Below are positions 16,551 through 24,070 of a stretch of DNA of 64,000 nucleotides, piece by piece. A program made the translations under genes and the position numbers. This stretch comes from Oenococcus kitaharae DSM 17330 (lineage in GTDB: Bacteria; Bacillota; Bacilli; Lactobacillales; Lactobacillaceae). The stretch lies in NCBI RefSeq assembly GCF_000241055.1, contig NZ_CM001398.1:373541-437540 (forward strand), written 5' to 3'. The stretch's first letter is position 1. Every line of letters starts with the position of its first letter. The notes beneath the pieces were generated by a model that saw only the letters and a list, made by a program, of their open reading frames with translations, was not told the origin of the DNA and searched no databases.

Positions 16551-16847
16551 ATGAATAAAACAGTACAGATTCTCAAATTATCAGTAGTGCCGGTTTTAGT
16601 TCTCTTATCAACAACGGTAGCTACTTTATCTTTAAATACTTCCACTAATTCCGCACCTCAGATTACGGCCTACGCTGCCACTAGCCAAAAGCGAGTTAGC
16701 ATAGGTATACATTCAAAAACTTATCCAGCATTAACGTATCATTATTCTCAAGCTGGATATTCAGGCACTTTGTCTAGAGTTGCCGTTGAAAGAGACGCTG
16801 CAACGGGGGAATATATTGGTATATATCAGGGCACGGTTTATCAATAA
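16551..16847 (+). CDS. Secreted small protein, candidate bacteriocin or signal (98 aa)
   Basis: The signal peptide is clear: MNKTVQILKLSVVPVLVLLS followed by TTVATLSL and a processing region near ITAYAAT. The mature part would be about 55 residues, basic and aromatic (RVSIGIHSKTYPALTYHYSQ and a YIGIYQGTVYQ end), probably beta-rich, with no Cys and no double-Gly leader. I chose this ATG because AGGTGA lies upstream and the longer frame start precedes the signal sequence. It is divergent from the ABC exporter. Similarity to known bacteriocin families was not recognised. Confidence 0.6.
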   Translation: MNKTVQILKLSVVPVLVLLSTTVATLSLNTSTNSAPQITAYAATSQKRVSIGIHSKTYPALTYHYSQAGYSGTLSRVAVERDAATGEYIGIYQGTVYQ

Positions 16848-16944
16848 TTCAATAATTGATATTTTCTATCTCTAAATTGCTCAAATTTTTAGACTAAAGA
16901 GGGCATCTGTTAAAGGCTGCACCCTTTTCAAAAACGAAGGATGG

Positions 16945-16972
16945 AAGACCTGTCGAAAGACAGGCCTTTTTT
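16945..16972 (+). terminator. Terminator downstream of the 98-aa secreted protein
   Basis: AAGACCTGTC-gaaa-GACAGGCCTT with a GNRA-type tetraloop and T-run, 100 nt beyond the stop codon. Confidence 0.7.
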
Positions 16973-17063
16973 GTTGACTGCTAGGTGTGTACATCAAGCG
17001 ATAAAGAGGGCTTGTTGCAGGGTCTGCTATCTGTCTTATAAGCGGCACAAAAGCAAAAGTAAG

Positions 17064-17090
17064 AAAAAGCCTATCAACTAGGCTTTTTTG
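17064..17090 (+). terminator. Second hairpin terminator
   Basis: AAAAAGCCTA-tcaac-TAGGCTTTTTT. No gene immediately precedes it, so it may close an unannotated RNA or a decayed gene between 16973 and 17063. Confidence 0.55.
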
Positions 17091-17917
17091 TTTGTTCTGT
17101 AAACATGTTTCAGAAACAAATTTTGTTTTTCTCATCGTTCTTAAAATGCAAATGATTTTGATCCTGGTGATATTTGGTTACTGCTGGCTAGTGCATGATT
17201 TTATATTGCGTAGTTAGCTCTGCTGGCATGTGACTATTGATTGCTTGAATAATATGACCAAACTTGTGTTGGAGTGTCTCTTGTTAAGATGACAGCTGGC
17301 TTGCCTGTAGGCTGAAACAAAGATAGGAATCAGACTCAAAAAAATTCAGAAGAAATATAAGATTTTTTAGGTATCGACAATTAAAACATGATTTTCCCTC
17401 AGGAACCAATCTGATTTTTGAAAATAAAACGAACTTATTACGTGGGATGCAACAACCCGTTCAGCACTCAAACAGCATTCAGCAGAAAAATAATAGGGGG
17501 TTGCCCATGTCTGGTAGAGCGTTCACATCACTGTCTACCTGTGTTAAAAATGCCAAAATTAAAACTTTTTTATAAGCTGATTTAGCGCTATAAATGTCCC
17601 TATAACGGTGTTTGATTGTACACCAGCACACACCGGCTTTTAGTCATTCTAGTCTATCTGACTGCACTAGAGAGGCTATCGGATCAATCAGAGAAAAAAA
17701 TAAATAAAAGGGAAGACAATGCCTTAACAGCAGCCTTAGTAGCCATTAAACACACAAAAACAGCCAAAAATAAGCGATTATTTGCCACTTTTTTCCTTGT
17801 TCTTAGCGTTTTTTAGCCCTGATTTCTGCCAATACCCCCATGCCTATTCTTGTAAAGGGTAACGGCGTCTAGGTGGACAAGCGTTAAAAATTCCCAAAAA
17901 ATCAGATTTTATTAGAG

Positions 17918-18187
17918 CAACCTGTGTCCTCTGATAAGACGCTGGTTGATTAAGCGTCTTATCAGGCGTGACCAAAGTACATCTGTTCAAAGTGCTGTCA
18001 GAGAAGTTTAGAGAAGCTGTCTACTCATCAGTTAAAACAACGGGTTAGATAAGGCAAAGCACCCGAATTCTTGTGCTGTCCTGTTTGAGGACGATTGTTC
18101 AGCGTTCACAAGCGTAGCGATATGCGACTGCCACTACTGTAAAATACTGCGTTGAAAACCTGTTAAAACCTGTCATCAAATCAGGGC
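17918..18187 (+). repeat. Duplicated non-coding island module, copy B
   Basis: Counterpart of 11219-11493. Conserved blocks keep the same order and spacing, while indels and substitutions destroy any common frame. Confidence 0.8.
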
Positions 18188-18736
18188 TAAGACTTGCTCA
18201 TATAGATAAGCTGGCTCGGCTGTTTACCGACTCAGAGAACCAGTACCCTGTCAGAGGGTAGTGGTTTGATCTCACAGCCATCACTGAAAGGCTATCCTGT
18301 TTCCCAACTTTTTGAGAATTGCACTTTGTGTTAACTGAGTAAGAACGTTTAAAAAGCAGTATAACAACGTTTTGGCGCACTTTTAGCATAGATAAAAAGG
18401 CGCCGTTTTGCACAATTTGCGCAATTATTTATCTCGGTTCTGTGATTTTAACTGCAGGTTTTTGCAGGTTTTAGGCTAGCAAAAGCAAGCATTTAGACTA
18501 GCGTTTACTAGCATTTATGCCCTGAAATGTCATGATTTTATGTTGTGTTTTGTTAGGTTACTTAATAACGATATCTAACCTTTAAGCCATCCTTTGCTAT
18601 CCATCTAACCTTAGGGTTTGCAAGGGTGCTAGACCATCAAATACCATCATTTAACCTTATGAATTATGAACATTGAACCTTAGCAATTCTTAGCATGCAA
18701 GCCTGATCTAACGGCTTTATAACGCTGATATAACAG

Positions 18737-18805
18737 CTTGCAACCTGTGCAACCTTTTGTTTTTAAGGTGCAACGTTTGTGTGCAACGGCGTTGCGTTGC
18801 GTTGC
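18737..18805. repeat. Iteron-like GCAAC/GTTGC cluster
   Basis: One CTTGCAAC, three GTGCAAC copies (18747, 18768, 18781) and a tandem GTTGCGTTGCGTTGC (18791-18805). The same pentamer in both orientations recurs at 20133-20162 in front of the secreted-protein gene. Could be an origin or a regulator-binding array. Confidence 0.5.
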
Positions 18806-18908
18806 AGCAGATTGACCCCCTGAATTTCATTTTTTGGCAATTTTATACAAGGTGCCATCTATGCGCCGTTCTCTTTTCAGCAGCATAATAGCCCCCATTA
18901 GCCAGTTA

Positions 18909-19151
18909 TCAAAACCAAGTTTTTATTTTATTCTTTTTGATAAAGCCTGCTTTTTTTAGATCGTGATAGGTCCCCCAAACAAGTGAAGTGATTGAAATAA
19001 TCAAGATAATAATGATTAGCTGAGTTTTCGCTAGATTTGAAAACGGGCTTTGCAAGGCATAAAGCACAATGAGTGTCGTAAAAGTCATATCCATGATTGG
19101 CAGCACAATAGCCAGAAAGATAAAATACCAAGTTCTTTTATCGTGTTGCAT
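18909..19151 (-). CDS. Small membrane protein, candidate immunity protein B (80 aa)
   Basis: Two predicted membrane helices (about 10-33 and 43-60) followed by a conserved tail TYHDLKKAGFIKKNKIKTWF. AAGGAAC lies 8 nt before the ATG. It is a paralogue of the preceding gene product (shared TYH-LKK-GFI--K pattern). Third gene of the operon headed by the secreted protein at 19420-20064. Small two-helix proteins beside a secreted toxin gene are often immunity proteins; this is inferred from context only. Confidence 0.7.
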   Translation of the reverse strand: MQHDKRTWYFIFLAIVLPIMDMTFTTLIVLYALQSPFSNLAKTQLIIIILIISITSLVWGTYHDLKKAGFIKKNKIKTWF

Positions 19152-19163
19152 CGTTGCTGTTCC

Positions 19164-19409
19164 TTAGTCCTTTATTTTGGATTTCTTTCGACCAATAAAA
19201 CCATCCTTTTTGAGAAGATGATAGGTAACGATAATTGTTTCAACTAACAAAATAAGGATAATCGTAACAGAGATAGTCAGTTTTTCTGAAGCCGTAAAGG
19301 GCAAGAGCCGAGCAGTCATAATTAAGAAGACAGCCGCCACGATAATCAATAGTGGATATAAAAGAGCATCATATAAAAAACGCCAAGTGCTTTTACTCTT
19401 ATTTGTCAT
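19164..19409 (-). CDS. Small membrane protein, candidate immunity protein A (81 aa)
   Basis: Two predicted helices (about 13-35 and 45-62) and a basic tail TYHLLKKDGFIGRKKSKIKD, which aligns with the tail of the next gene product. The ATG at 19409 is chosen because GAGGTG lies 6 nt upstream; the motif overlaps the stop codon of the secreted-protein gene, so the two genes are translationally coupled. An upstream in-frame ATG (19415) overlaps the Shine-Dalgarno and is less likely. Confidence 0.7.
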   Translation of the reverse strand: MTNKSKSTWRFLYDALLYPLLIIVAAVFLIMTARLLPFTASEKLTISVTIILILLVETIIVTYHLLKKDGFIGRKKSKIKD

Positions 19410-19419
19410 CTTCATCACC

Positions 19420-20064
19420 TCAATTCAAATCTGCATAAACTGGACCCTCAACGAGACTCAGTTGCAGGTTGGTATAATTTGAGTTCCTGTAAAAATTATA
19501 GTGGATTTCATATTCAACTTCGCCACTACCGATTATCTTATAGCTGTAATAATAAGATACATATTTGCCCTTTGGAGTCTTGTGGTTAGGATAGACCGTC
19601 GCATAATAGGTTCTAAAGTAACCGTAAATATCGAGTGCTATGCCGCCGCCAGCGCCGATAGGACCCGTTAAAGCAGCAGTGATAGTTGTAGCTATGCCAT
19701 TCCCTAATGTTTTGGCAGCTTGCTGTTTAGTGTAAGTCTTGAGTGTGGTATGAAAAGTCTTTCCTTTCGTCCAAGTACTGGCAGCTTTGGCAGTCACAGA
19801 TAAAGCTGAGGCACTGCCAGTGATGACGCTAGTCGCTGGCACCTCACCAATATAAACCCCATCCACGAATAAATGAGTCCCTTCAGTATAAAAACCACTT
19901 TTAACAACAGATGGCGTAATGAGCGTGTTATCACTTACTTGTGATGATGTTGATCCTATGACCTCACTACTAATATCCGCAAAGGCTGCCAGTGGTGTGA
20001 TACTTGTTGACAGCGTGACTGCGACCAAGGCTGAAGCTAACAATGAATGCTTCTTCATTTTCAT
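19420..20064 (-). CDS. Secreted protein, candidate large bacteriocin or toxin (214 aa)
   Basis: Signal peptide MKMKKHSLLASALVAVTLST ending near LAAFA. The mature protein has a Ser/Thr-rich N-terminal part (FVDGVYIGEVPATSV), a Gly/Ala-rich amphipathic segment at about 120-150 (TAALTGPIGAGGGIALDIYG) like a membrane-inserting helix, and an aromatic beta-like C-terminus (YVSYYYSYKI, YEIHYNFYR). No Cys. AAAGGAAG lies 9 nt before the ATG. It heads a tightly packed operon with two paralogous small membrane proteins. I do not recognise the family; antimicrobial activity is an inference. Confidence 0.65.
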   Translation of the reverse strand: MKMKKHSLLASALVAVTLSTSITPLAAFADISSEVIGSTSSQVSDNTLITPSVVKSGFYTEGTHLFVDGVYIGEVPATSVITGSASALSVTAKAASTWTKGKTFHTTLKTYTKQQAAKTLGNGIATTITAALTGPIGAGGGIALDIYGYFRTYYATVYPNHKTPKGKYVSYYYSYKIIGSGEVEYEIHYNFYRNSNYTNLQLSLVEGPVYADLN

Positions 20065-20132
20065 TTTTCTTTTCTTCCTTTCTTAGAATTGCCCTTATTC
20101 TAGTTCCTAAATCCTGATGTGGCACATAAAAA

Positions 20133-20162
20133 GCGCAACAATTTGTTGCGTTTGTGTTGCGC
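20133..20162. repeat. GCGCAAC inverted repeat cluster upstream of the secreted-protein gene
   Basis: GCGCAACA (20133), TGTTGCG (20144) and TGTTGCGC (20155), about 70 bp before the start codon at 20064. It probably overlaps the promoter of that operon. Shares its core with 18737-18805. Confidence 0.5.
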
Positions 20163-20218
20163 GATGGATTAGTGAAGTACATGAGGTCATCAGGAATTTT
20201 CTAACGATTCTTTTCATG

Positions 20219-20245
20219 AAAAAAGAGCATTGTTTACATGCTCTT
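20219..20245 (-). terminator. Terminator of the truncated DUF536-type gene
   Basis: On the minus strand AAGAGCAT-gtaaaca-ATGCTCTTTTTT overlaps the stop codon. Confidence 0.7.
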
Positions 20246-20594
20246 ATCGTTTGAATAATCGGCTGAATAAGCCTTTTTTCTTTGCCTGCTTGTCTTCTAT
20301 GAGTGCTGGCTTCTTATCGCTTAACTGTAGTTTCTGGGCTTGATCTAGCAAAGTGTGCAGCTCTTCTATTTGTTTATCTTTGCTTGATAGTTGGCTATCC
20401 TTAACTTTTAGCTGTTCGTGCATCACGTCTAACTGATCTATTAGTGCGCTAATAGTGTGCTGGTTTTCGCTTTTTGGTGTGCTATTAGCTTGTTTGCTCT
20501 GATTGCTGTTAACTTCTAGAGCATCCCCGTTATTGGTTTCTATTCCGTATTTTTGGCTTAAATACGTTAGCGCACTATCATCATATTCAGTGTG
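20244..20594 (-). pseudogene. 5'-truncated DUF536-type (plasmid replication-associated) protein
   Basis: Reading frame without a start until MHEQLKVKD. Upstream of that the frame stays open with EYDDSALTYLSQKYG to a stop at 20595. The C-terminus (LHTLLDQAQKLQLSDKK, GLFSRLFKR) closely matches the intact 151-aa homologue at 36868-37323 (LHTLLDQSQKLQLSEKK, GFFSRLFK). The N-terminal HTH domain present in the homologue is missing. This is a remnant of a plasmid-type gene, probably not functional unless the coiled-coil part is still expressed from an internal start. Confidence 0.75.
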
Positions 20595-20944
20595 CTATTT
20601 AGTGGCTACGGTCAGCAGACGGTTAAGAAATGAGCGGGCTTATTTTGCTGCCCATTTTGATCTGTTTGATCTGCATAAGCTAGGCAAACAGATACAAGAT
20701 ACGAATTATAAAGGCATTGCGCTGCATATTTAATTGCCATCCCCGCTGAGTTCTTTGAATCACTTATCATCTCACTGAATCATTTAAGGCAATTCTCTAT
20801 GCTCCCTTTTACTATGAGTTAATTACTAACTTAACTTAACTTAACGTCCCTTTTTACCGGCAACCTGCCGGCGGTTTGTCGGCGATTTACATAACATAAA
20901 TTAAGATAAATAAAAAAGCCCGATTTAACGGACTTTGTCACAAG
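20595..20944. other. Gene-poor stretch between the truncated gene and the replication block
   Basis: Holds tandem AACTTAACTTAACTTAAC near 20830-20848, a small GC-rich inverted repeat (CCGGCAACCTGCCGG, about 20860-20874) and the terminator of the replication block. No credible gene. Confidence 0.45.
20912..20937 (-). terminator. Terminator of the island replication block
   Basis: Minus strand AAGTCCG-ttaaat-CGGGCTTTTTT, 8 nt after the stop codon of the last gene. Confidence 0.65.
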
Positions 20945-21208
20945 TTATGGCTGTGAGTGTCTCATTCTTGCATGTAAAGCGAAGCGCTGCTCGCTGTTGA
21001 GAATCTGTTTCTTCCTAGCTGAAAAGCTCATATTGAACTGATCTGTATCAAAGTAGCCCCGTAAATAATTGTCTTCCTCTTGTTCAATCACTTTGAGAAA
21101 AGGACGATATTTTTTGATATGTTTCTGTACCGTGGTATCAATGTGCCAAGATTTCTCTTGATAGTCATAAATAATGACCGTTTCTCTTTCTTCATTCAAG
21201 ACTTTCAT
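20945..21208 (-). CDS. Hypothetical island protein (87 aa)
   Basis: Charged soluble protein starting MKVLNEERETVIIYDYQEKS, with KYRPFLKVIEQEEDNYLRGY in the centre. Last gene of the leftward replication block and followed by a terminator. No family recognised; size and position are typical of small satellite or phage proteins. Confidence 0.6.
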   Translation of the reverse strand: MKVLNEERETVIIYDYQEKSWHIDTTVQKHIKKYRPFLKVIEQEEDNYLRGYFDTDQFNMSFSARKKQILNSEQRFALHARMRHSQP

Positions 21209-21302
21209 CTTGTTACCTCTAATCTGCGATATTTGTCTGTTTTATCCAAGCCCAGCTCGTGTTTACGAACCTCACTAACGAATCAGGTATCTTGTACCCT
21301 TA

Positions 21303-21848
21303 TCAGAGTGAAGGCGTTTCTTGCGGGTTGTGGCTGAGCAGAATCTGTATTCTTTGAATCATCGCCTCACTCAAGATGTGGCTGTTTTCAGTGAGCCATT
21401 TCTTCAGCGGGCTAAAGTTGGCAGAAGTTTGGTAGATATTTTCAATCAGTAACTGATGATTAGAGATAAAGGACTCATTTTCGGCTTGCTGATTATTCTT
21501 GTAGACCGTTAAGCCTTTATCATCCACGAACAAATCAGGAATCAATAGCTGATTGAAGATACCACTGATCTGAAAATGTCTAAGGTGTTGAATACCTGAC
21601 CATTCTTTGAATAAATAAGCGGGTGTGTGGCCATTATCGACTCTGAGCAAGTAACCGGCATTGGTTAATTCCTGTAAAGCATTGGTATCAATTCCTTGGC
21701 CTTTCAAAGCACTTTTTGGGTTCACGATCAGCCCTAAGTCGTCTGTCTTATCAAACAGTGGCAATAAAGCACTTTTACCGTCTAAGCTGAGGTCTGTGTA
21801 ACGATCATCAACTAGCCAGCCTTTTTTATAATTCCGACTATTAGCCAT
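21303..21848 (-). CDS. Putative phage-type replication/winged-helix protein (181 aa)
   Basis: Starts MANSRNYKKGWLVDDRYTDL and continues LSLDGKSALLPLFDKTDDLG, the kind of N-terminal winged-helix seen in phage replisome organisers and DnaD-like proteins, in which conserved residues describe the growth of a domain that binds origin DNA. The C-terminal half is helical and polar. It overlaps the primase-like gene by 8 nt. The replication role is inferred from the N-terminal pattern and location. Confidence 0.55.
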   Translation of the reverse strand: MANSRNYKKGWLVDDRYTDLSLDGKSALLPLFDKTDDLGLIVNPKSALKGQGIDTNALQELTNAGYLLRVDNGHTPAYLFKEWSGIQHLRHFQISGIFNQLLIPDLFVDDKGLTVYKNNQQAENESFISNHQLLIENIYQTSANFSPLKKWLTENSHILSEAMIQRIQILLSHNPQETPSL

Positions 21849-22737
21849 GTGCCCGCTGCTTTCTGTCGGCGCTTTTACTCACAGAAACGATGGCTCTTTG
21901 TAATTCATCATCAGCCAGTGGGTTATCCGAGTGAGCGTTTGACCAGCTTAGCAGCGTTTCAATCACAGGCTGATCTAATTTCATAAACAAGAGCGAACCA
22001 ACTAGGGAACTGAAATAAAGATGACGGTTGATACTGGGCGGGTTAATCAGACTAGTCAAAGTTCGGTTAGCCATATCCTGCCAAGGCTGACGATCAAGCG
22101 GGACTGTCTGCCTGTCAGGGGATGAAGTGTGTGCCTTGATTGAAAGAATCTTTGTCTGTGATAAGACTTGATGAAGGCTTAAAAAGGGTGCTGTATGGCT
22201 AATCGACTGATAATCATGCGCTAATGAATAGGCGTTTAAGATAGGCAAGCCGGCTAATTGTGACCAATTAGAGCGATAACTGGTCAAGTCTGTTTCCCAG
22301 TCCTCAGGCAATAAGTCAGCCAGATAAGTGCCAAGCTGTGCCCGTTGTTGGGCATTGAAGGGCTGATCTATGGGAACGGCTACTCTCAGCCGTGTGCCTT
22401 TATAGCCGTTTGAAATAGTCGGGTAAATTAGATAAGCCATTGCTTTCAAAGCTGTTTGAATCTTGGCTACAGCAGTCGGGTAGTCATCCCCATTAGTGCT
22501 GTCGATATCAAAGAACAAAATTGACCGGTTGATTAAGTTAGCATTCTGCCGAATGGTTTTTGTCATTGTCCCAGCAATTACAAAGGTGGCTTTGTCCCGT
22601 TTATAGCTTTTAGCTTTCACAGCACTGTCAATCTCGGGGACTTTTGAACCCACTATAGCCAATAACTCCTGCCAGTCGTTGACTGTGTGCCTAGTCCGCA
22701 GACGATTAGTGACTATCCCAGTCTGTAGATACAGCAT
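21841..22737 (-). CDS. Primase-like replication protein (archaeo-eukaryotic primase type)
   Basis: 298-aa protein with features of prim-pol/AEP-type Rep proteins: a DxD metal motif in ILFFDIDSTNGDDYP (about residue 75), a YPTISNGYKGTRLRVAVP strand pair with conserved Ser/Lys/Arg, and a distal ETDLTSYRSNWSQLAGLP segment. The C-terminal helical region (INRHLYFSSLVGSLLFM; DDELQRAIVSV) resembles PriCT domains. It would start replication of the excised element. Its ATG overlaps the preceding stop codon by 1 nt. No helicase domain is attached. Confidence 0.65.
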   Translation of the reverse strand: MLYLQTGIVTNRLRTRHTVNDWQELLAIVGSKVPEIDSAVKAKSYKRDKATFVIAGTMTKTIRQNANLINRSILFFDIDSTNGDDYPTAVAKIQTALKAMAYLIYPTISNGYKGTRLRVAVPIDQPFNAQQRAQLGTYLADLLPEDWETDLTSYRSNWSQLAGLPILNAYSLAHDYQSISHTAPFLSLHQVLSQTKILSIKAHTSSPDRQTVPLDRQPWQDMANRTLTSLINPPSINRHLYFSSLVGSLLFMKLDQPVIETLLSWSNAHSDNPLADDELQRAIVSVSKSADRKQRAHG

Positions 22738-23291
22738 TAGCTTGCCCTCCGTTGGCTGTTTGCCAGGGCTTGAATGGCTTTTTGATAGAGATTGTAGCCA
22801 GCGATCACGCCGTGCATACGTTCATTACTGTGATCTATTCGTGCTTGCGCTTGGGCAACAAACGCAGCCAACTCGTTATCATCAATCAGGATATAGTTGC
22901 CTTTGTTATCTCCGACTGTGATGGTGGCTAAGGGTAGATGATACTTAGCTGTCAGAATGTGCGTATAAGCCGAGAATGTACGAGGTTGTAGGTGCAGCGG
23001 TTTAGCCAGTGTGTCCACTGTGCGGGCATTAGCTAAACCTAAAGGAATACTATTAGCCACTGCCTTGAGATAAGTGGGAATCTTGAAATTATCAAAATAA
23101 CCGTGTGTCTTGATTTCCGGCATACCGGCTAATTCAAGCTGTTGGAACTTGGCAGCCTGCTTTTCGCTGATGTTTTCGTTATTATTAAAGGTAGTTAGAC
23201 TCTTTTTGTCTAGCTGTTTCTTCGATCTGTTAGCGCCAGTGCCGTGCAAAGCTGAAGCGTTAGCAGATTTTTTTATATCTTTATTTGTCAT
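22737..23291 (-). CDS. Hypothetical island protein in the replication block (184 aa)
   Basis: Basic N-terminus (TNKDIKKSANASALHGTGAN), then a region resembling a helix-turn-helix (ARTVDTLAKPLHLQPRTFSA) and a Gln/Ala-rich helix at the end. It is encoded directly before the primase-like gene, with a 1-nt overlap. It could be a replication initiator accessory or regulator. CAGGAT precedes the ATG. No family named. Confidence 0.6.
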   Translation of the reverse strand: MTNKDIKKSANASALHGTGANRSKKQLDKKSLTTFNNNENISEKQAAKFQQLELAGMPEIKTHGYFDNFKIPTYLKAVANSIPLGLANARTVDTLAKPLHLQPRTFSAYTHILTAKYHLPLATITVGDNKGNYILIDDNELAAFVAQAQARIDHSNERMHGVIAGYNLYQKAIQALANSQRRAS

Positions 23292-23310
23292 GATTGTTTA
23301 TCCTGATTTC

Positions 23311-23502
23311 TTATTTGATTTGTTTTTTATCCAGATACGCCAGCATGTCGCTAGTCTTATACAGCTTTAAGCTGCCGAAGACAATCGGGTGTAGCTTACC
23401 CTGATTAACCAACGTATCGAACGCTCGAACGTTAAAGCCGAATAATTTCGGTATATCTTTACGTCTGAATGTCACAGGCCAGAATTTACTTTCATTGTCC
23501 AT
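23311..23502 (-). CDS. Excisionase/AlpA-like DNA-binding protein (63 aa)
   Basis: Small MerR/AlpA-type winged-helix pattern: FWPVTFRRKDIPKLFGFNVR, then a recognition-like segment NQGKLHPIVFGSLKLYKTSD and LAYLDKKQ. Such proteins act as excisionases or as activators of integrase genes in satellites and phages. It lies immediately after the Cro-like gene (10-nt overlap) in the leftward operon. Confidence 0.65.
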   Translation of the reverse strand: MDNESKFWPVTFRRKDIPKLFGFNVRAFDTLVNQGKLHPIVFGSLKLYKTSDMLAYLDKKQIK

Positions 23503-23680
23503 TGCCTAGCTCCTGAATCGCAGTGAGAACTTTGTTTCTCTGATCCGCTGTCATATCGTCTTCAAACTTGAGCCAGCCCCATAAGGTAGCCCGATTGATA
23601 CCTGCTTGATGTGCGACTTGAAAATAGTTTAATTTGTTGCTTTTAATTAACTGATTGAGTGATTGTGTTTGTACTGCCAT
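23492..23680 (-). CDS. Cro-like HTH regulator (62 aa)
   Basis: Helix-turn-helix LNYFQVAHQAGINRATLWGW at about residues 20-40. I chose ATG 23680 because AAGGAGGT lies 6 nt upstream; a longer frame would start at 23713. It is the first gene of the leftward block and faces the putative repressor gene across a 390-bp control region. This is the arrangement of lysis/lysogeny-type switches. Confidence 0.7.
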   Translation of the reverse strand: MAVQTQSLNQLIKSNKLNYFQVAHQAGINRATLWGWLKFEDDMTADQRNKVLTAIQELGNGQ

Positions 23681-24070
23681 TTCTGACCTCCTTTTGTTTT
23701 GAATTGACACCATTGTTTTCGCTGATGTCGTTAGATAAGTTATCAGATAAAAAAATATTCAACAACAGCGGAAATGTTTCAAAATATCTTGTTAGTGCGA
23801 TTGGTCTCAAAAATTTTGAGTCTCTATACATCTCTATACATCTCTATACGTCGATTTACGCTGTCGTTTCAACACTTTTTTAATGTGAACGCTATTTAGA
23901 TGTTTTTTTAATCTTAATAATTACTTAATATTCAAGTCATCTCGTCACGTCCTTTTCTTCATGAAACGCTGCTGAAGTCTTGCTATCAACAACAGCAACC
24001 TTTATACTTAATTATAAAAGGATGTAATCGTAAATTTAACTTAATTTACTAAAAGCAAAATATACGAATT
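23681..24070. promoter_or_regulatory. Divergent control region of the island
   Basis: Lies between the Cro-like gene (leftward) and the putative repressor (rightward). AT-rich, and it holds three tandem copies of a 10-bp unit at 23821-23850. Confidence 0.5.
23821..23850 (+). repeat. Tandem 10-bp repeat (three copies)
   Basis: TCTCTATACA, TCTCTATACA, TCTCTATACG in direct tandem, that is, one unit per helical turn. Likely binding sites for a regulator that contacts one face of the DNA. Confidence 0.7.

Larger units (their letters stand above)
17091..18908. other. 1.8-kb gene-free stretch of the island
   Basis: Contains duplicated module copy B (17918-18187, with looser similarity from about 17450), four TAACCTTA-like repeats at about 18565-18680 and the GCAAC/GTTGC iteron-like cluster at 18737-18805. 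The few open frames here (17616-17816, 18198-18413) have biased or unlikely composition and are not called. Confidence 0.5.

Noticed and set aside
17616..17816. 66-aa plus-strand ORF in the island's gene-free stretch
   Set aside because: No Shine-Dalgarno, lies in a stretch loosely similar to module A where the frame is not conserved.
18198..18413. 71-aa minus-strand ORF near module copy B
   Set aside because: Composition is not protein-like, no ribosome-binding site, overlaps the module boundary.
20503..20733. 76-aa plus-strand ORF
   Set aside because: Antisense to the truncated DUF536 frame, which has clear homology.
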